Source: Chloroflexota bacterium | Lineage (GTDB): Bacteria > Chloroflexota > Ktedonobacteria > Ktedonobacterales > Ktedonobacteraceae | Direction of reading: 5' to 3' | Assembly: GCA_902810755.1 (NCBI GenBank) | Contig: CADDYT010000150.1 | Coordinates: forward strand, 1 to 15,421 | Length of the DNA: 15,421 nt | Shown here: positions 14,951 through 15,421 of the stretch, in pieces | How the letters are laid out: every line of letters begins with the position of its first letter | Position numbering within the stretch: position 1 is the stretch's first letter | Notes under the pieces: model-generated | Database searches by the model: none | Seen by the model: the letters and a program-made list of their open reading frames with translations, nothing else | What the model was told of the DNA's origin: nothing | Translations under genes and position numbers: made by a program

Positions 14951-15150
14951 TGGGTGCGGGTGGCCCGATCGCAGCTGGCCTGCGACGGGCGTGCGGCTGG
15001 CCCGCTGTATGTGCAGGTGGCCTGATCGCGGGTGGCCTGCGCGTCTGGAACTACTACCTGGGCAAAACGCAGATCAGTTAGTATGTGCGGGTGGCTTGCT
15101 CGCGGCTGGCCTGCGCGGGTGGAGCGATGGACTGGCCTACAAACCCCGAT

Positions 15151-15421
15151 TCACTCACCTCCCTCCACCACCGCAATCTCCTCCTCCGTCAGCCCGTACA
15201 ACCGGTACACAATCTGATCGATCAGCTTATCGCTTGCCGCGATTTCAGTATCCAGGGCAGCGAGGGCGGGCTGGCGCTGCTGGAAGATGCGCATGAGGCG
15301 GGCGAGGCTGTAATTGCCCGTTAAGCGTTCGCGCAGCAACCATTCCCACTGCTCGTCACGCAGCTTGCCGATATCGTCGCGCAGGTCGAGTTGTTGCGCG
15401 GCCAGCGAACCCAGTTTCTGC
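15151..15421 (-). CDS. C-terminal end of a probable N6-adenine DNA methyltransferase (Type IIG/Eco57I or PglX-like)
   Basis: An open frame enters from the right edge and ends at TGA 15153-15151, giving the last 89 residues of a larger protein. It ends ...LIDQIVYRLYGLTEEEIAVVEG, a tail typical of large class I SAM-dependent methyltransferases with fused restriction or specificity domains (Eco57I-like, BREX PglX-like). Upstream is a helical stretch rich in Gln and Leu. The catalytic NPPY region would lie beyond the window, so activity cannot be judged. It converges on the repeat-rich gap after the acyl-CoA ligase and probably belongs to a separate defence or modification locus. Confidence 0.7.
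   Translation of the reverse strand, partial: QKLGSLAAQQLDLRDDIGKLRDEQWEWLLRERLTGNYSLARLMRIFQQRQPALAALDTEIAASDKLIDQIVYRLYGLTEEEIAVVEGGE

Larger units (their letters stand above)
14652..15125. repeat. Degenerate GC-rich repeats, 15-nt period, in a gene-free region
   Basis: The gene-free stretch 14584-15150 is full of TGGCC words preceded by GCGG plus one base. Pairs recur exactly 15 nt apart (14664/14679, 14791/14806, 14961/14976, 15018/15033, 15092/15107), with a unit close to TGGCCTGATCGCGGG. A longer unit of about 35 bp beginning GTATGTGCGG appears three times (from 14653, 15007 and 15081). The array is interrupted by the inverted-repeat element at 14820-14950. It has no unique spacers, so it is not CRISPR. 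It looks like a family of interspersed intergenic repeats. Apart from the structures listed here I see no gene in this gap. Confidence 0.75.

Noticed and set aside
14657..15025. 122-codon frame in the repeat region
   Set aside because: It is composed of translated GC-rich repeats and crosses the MITE-like element; no start signal or domain.
14652..15125. CRISPR array
   Set aside because: The repeats are degenerate, spaced 15-22 nt apart and have no unique spacers or cas genes.

Overview
The window is GC-rich and densely packed, with strong AAGGAG-type ribosome sites. It reads as a mycofactocin biosynthesis-and-use locus of a bacterium outside the Actinobacteria. The gene mix suggests Chloroflexota, perhaps Ktedonobacteria: divergent MftB/MftC, a BchI/BchD-like ATPase pair, a GxGYxYP-family protein and GC-rich interspersed repeats. 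That placement is inference from gene character, not from a marker gene.

Left part (1-5.5 kb, all minus strand). In transcription order: mftA, the precursor peptide ending in IDGICGVY (5462-5277); a mycofactocin-coupled short-chain dehydrogenase starting 2 nt after the mftA stop; a ChlI-ChlD fusion-type AAA+/VWA protein; an NDMA-dependent-type zinc alcohol dehydrogenase; a perfect 75-bp palindrome; and a BchI/ChlI-type AAA+ ATPase that runs off the left edge. Two predicted mycofactocin-using redox enzymes are thus interleaved with two chelatase/MoxR-type ATPases.

Middle part (5.5-12.4 kb). A polytopic GT-C-type membrane protein (minus) lies upstream of mftA and is divergent from mftB-mftC (plus), which overlap by ATGA. 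Converging on mftC is a minus-strand group: a 75-aa helical protein, a GxGYxYP glycoside-hydrolase-like protein without a signal peptide, and mftF. The GxGYxYP gene and mftF overlap by GTGA, and the 3' ends of mftF and mftC overlap by 41 bp. mftD, mftE and mftR are not in the window.

Right part (12.4-15.4 kb). An AT-rich divergent promoter region with a 10-bp palindrome lies beside a small XRE-type HTH gene. A complete 4-coumarate/acyl-CoA ligase-like gene follows. Next comes a 567-bp non-coding stretch with a 22-bp palindrome, a 27-bp inverted repeat, a 131-bp MITE-like element and degenerate 15-nt GC-rich repeats. The window ends in the C-terminus of a probable Type II/BREX-like N6 DNA methyltransferase.

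Working model. MftA is held by MftB and its C-terminal Val-Tyr is modified by the radical SAM enzyme MftC. A peptidase encoded elsewhere would release the core. MftF glucosylates it, possibly with trimming or remodelling by the GxGYxYP protein. The SDR and MDR enzymes, which in these families hold NAD(H) tightly, would use it as redox partner. What the AAA+/VWA pair and the GT-C protein do here is unknown and is the most interesting question in the window.
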